From the NCBI GenBank assembly GCA_963575645.1, contig OY754464.1:4650001-4714000 (forward strand): DNA of 64,000 nucleotides, written 5' to 3'. This DNA comes from Xanthostigma xanthostigma. Lineage: Eukaryota; Arthropoda; Insecta; Raphidioptera; Raphidiidae. The translations under genes and the position numbers were made by a program. Shown piece by piece: positions 63,426 to 64,000 of the stretch (position 1 is its first letter; each line of letters begins with the position of its first letter). The notes below the pieces were generated by a model. It did not search any database, was not told the DNA's origin, and worked only from the letters and a program-made list of their open reading frames with translations.

Positions 63426-64000
63426 TTTTTTACATGAAATGTTTTTGAGAGAAAGAGGAATTGCTATTGTTATTACAGAGTAGCTACTGTTTGCTACATT
63501 TGTTAAGAAACACCCATTGTTACAACGCTATCAACATAGAAAAATTAAAAAAAGTTATTGTTATTATTATTATTATTATTTATAGATTATAGACGCACAA
63601 CATCTGAGGTTTTCAGCGTCTATTTACGATTTAAAACAAAAATGTTTTTGAAGGGATCACTTATATTTTATAGTGTCAAATACCCTTTATCATTTATACT
63701 GAGTCCGAGGAAAGAACGTTTGAAAAAGAACATCATTCCGCGTGTAACAACCTTCCGCTAAAATGTAATGTTTGAAGTGCTCCCATATGCATCGTTTTCA
63801 ACACATGCGTATATACACCCCCAAATAAATGAACCGCCAAACTTTTCCTAGAATTCCCGGTATTTGCATGAAAAACTGATAAGCCTACTATCATTTTTCG
63901 ACGAATTACCTCTCAGCGTCTCGGACAAGAAAAAAACAAACAAAATCTAACCATATCTATATAACGGTTAATTAAAGGACATTTGTTTATTAGGACTTTT
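63426..64000. other. AT-rich spacer
   Basis: A (TTA)n microsatellite at about 63,553-63,580. The 67-codon frame at 63,558-63,761 starts within it and is not supported. Confidence 0.45.

Overview
The window is AT-rich nuclear DNA of an insect, most likely a moth or butterfly (Lepidoptera). The main evidence is the repeat set, which I recognise from memory rather than from a search: Lep1-type Helitrons that open with TCTATACTAATATTATAAAG and close with GGGCGAAGCCGG...CCGCTAG, a tRNA-plus-hairpin element built around AACACGCTTTATATCG, RTE-like tails (AACCGAC...GGAGGAGG), and many small hAT and TA-target MITEs. No intact protein-coding gene can be read. The longest convincing protein is a 197-residue LINE reverse transcriptase fragment.

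Region by region. 1-7,000 has few repeats. It holds three GC/CpG-rich islands (about 1.12-1.34, 2.11-2.34 and 2.69-3.0 kb), a coding-like stretch on the minus strand near 0.45-0.6 kb and two possible small exons near 4.8-5.0 kb, so it may be the 5' or intronic regulatory part of a host gene with long introns. 7-19 kb is AT-rich spacer with inverted-repeat MITEs and one coding-like island at 11.3-11.65 kb. From 19 kb onwards transposons dominate and are often nested: hAT MITEs with 8-bp target duplications (19.1, 35.6, 47.3, 49.5, 51.3, 56.2 kb), a pogo-like MITE inside a larger TIR element (21.2-22.2 kb), a LINE fragment with an inverted copy of its tail (24.6-25.6 kb), Helitrons, a solo LTR with a heat-shock-like promoter (54.7 kb), a nearly 1-kb palindrome (40.5-41.5 kb) and several tandem repeats.

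The most interesting system is a repeat family with about eight copies (19.9, 29.8, 33.5, 45.5, 48.5, 48.9, 52.5, 62.8 kb). One end carries ACGTGATAACGT. The same 12-mer lies inverted about 38 bases inside the other end, followed by a small hairpin and a T-tract. This asymmetric layout is that of non-autonomous Helentrons (HINEs). One copy sits inside another repeat whose unoccupied version is also in the window, giving a natural empty site. Two further families carry tRNA-derived domains: a class II tRNA-like domain joined to an arm-133 hairpin (27.0, 50.0, 52.5 kb), and Helitrons with a tRNA-Lys-like insert that has GTC at the anticodon position (46.4, 53.7 kb).

Host content is limited to weak exon candidates: a 32-nt microexon with good splice sites at 43.07 kb, coding-like islands at 0.45, 4.9, 11.5, 39.8 and 58.9 kb, and TATA/Inr promoter-like sites at 32.54 and 33.05 kb. 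None can be tied to a named gene from the sequence alone. All exon and promoter calls are inferences.
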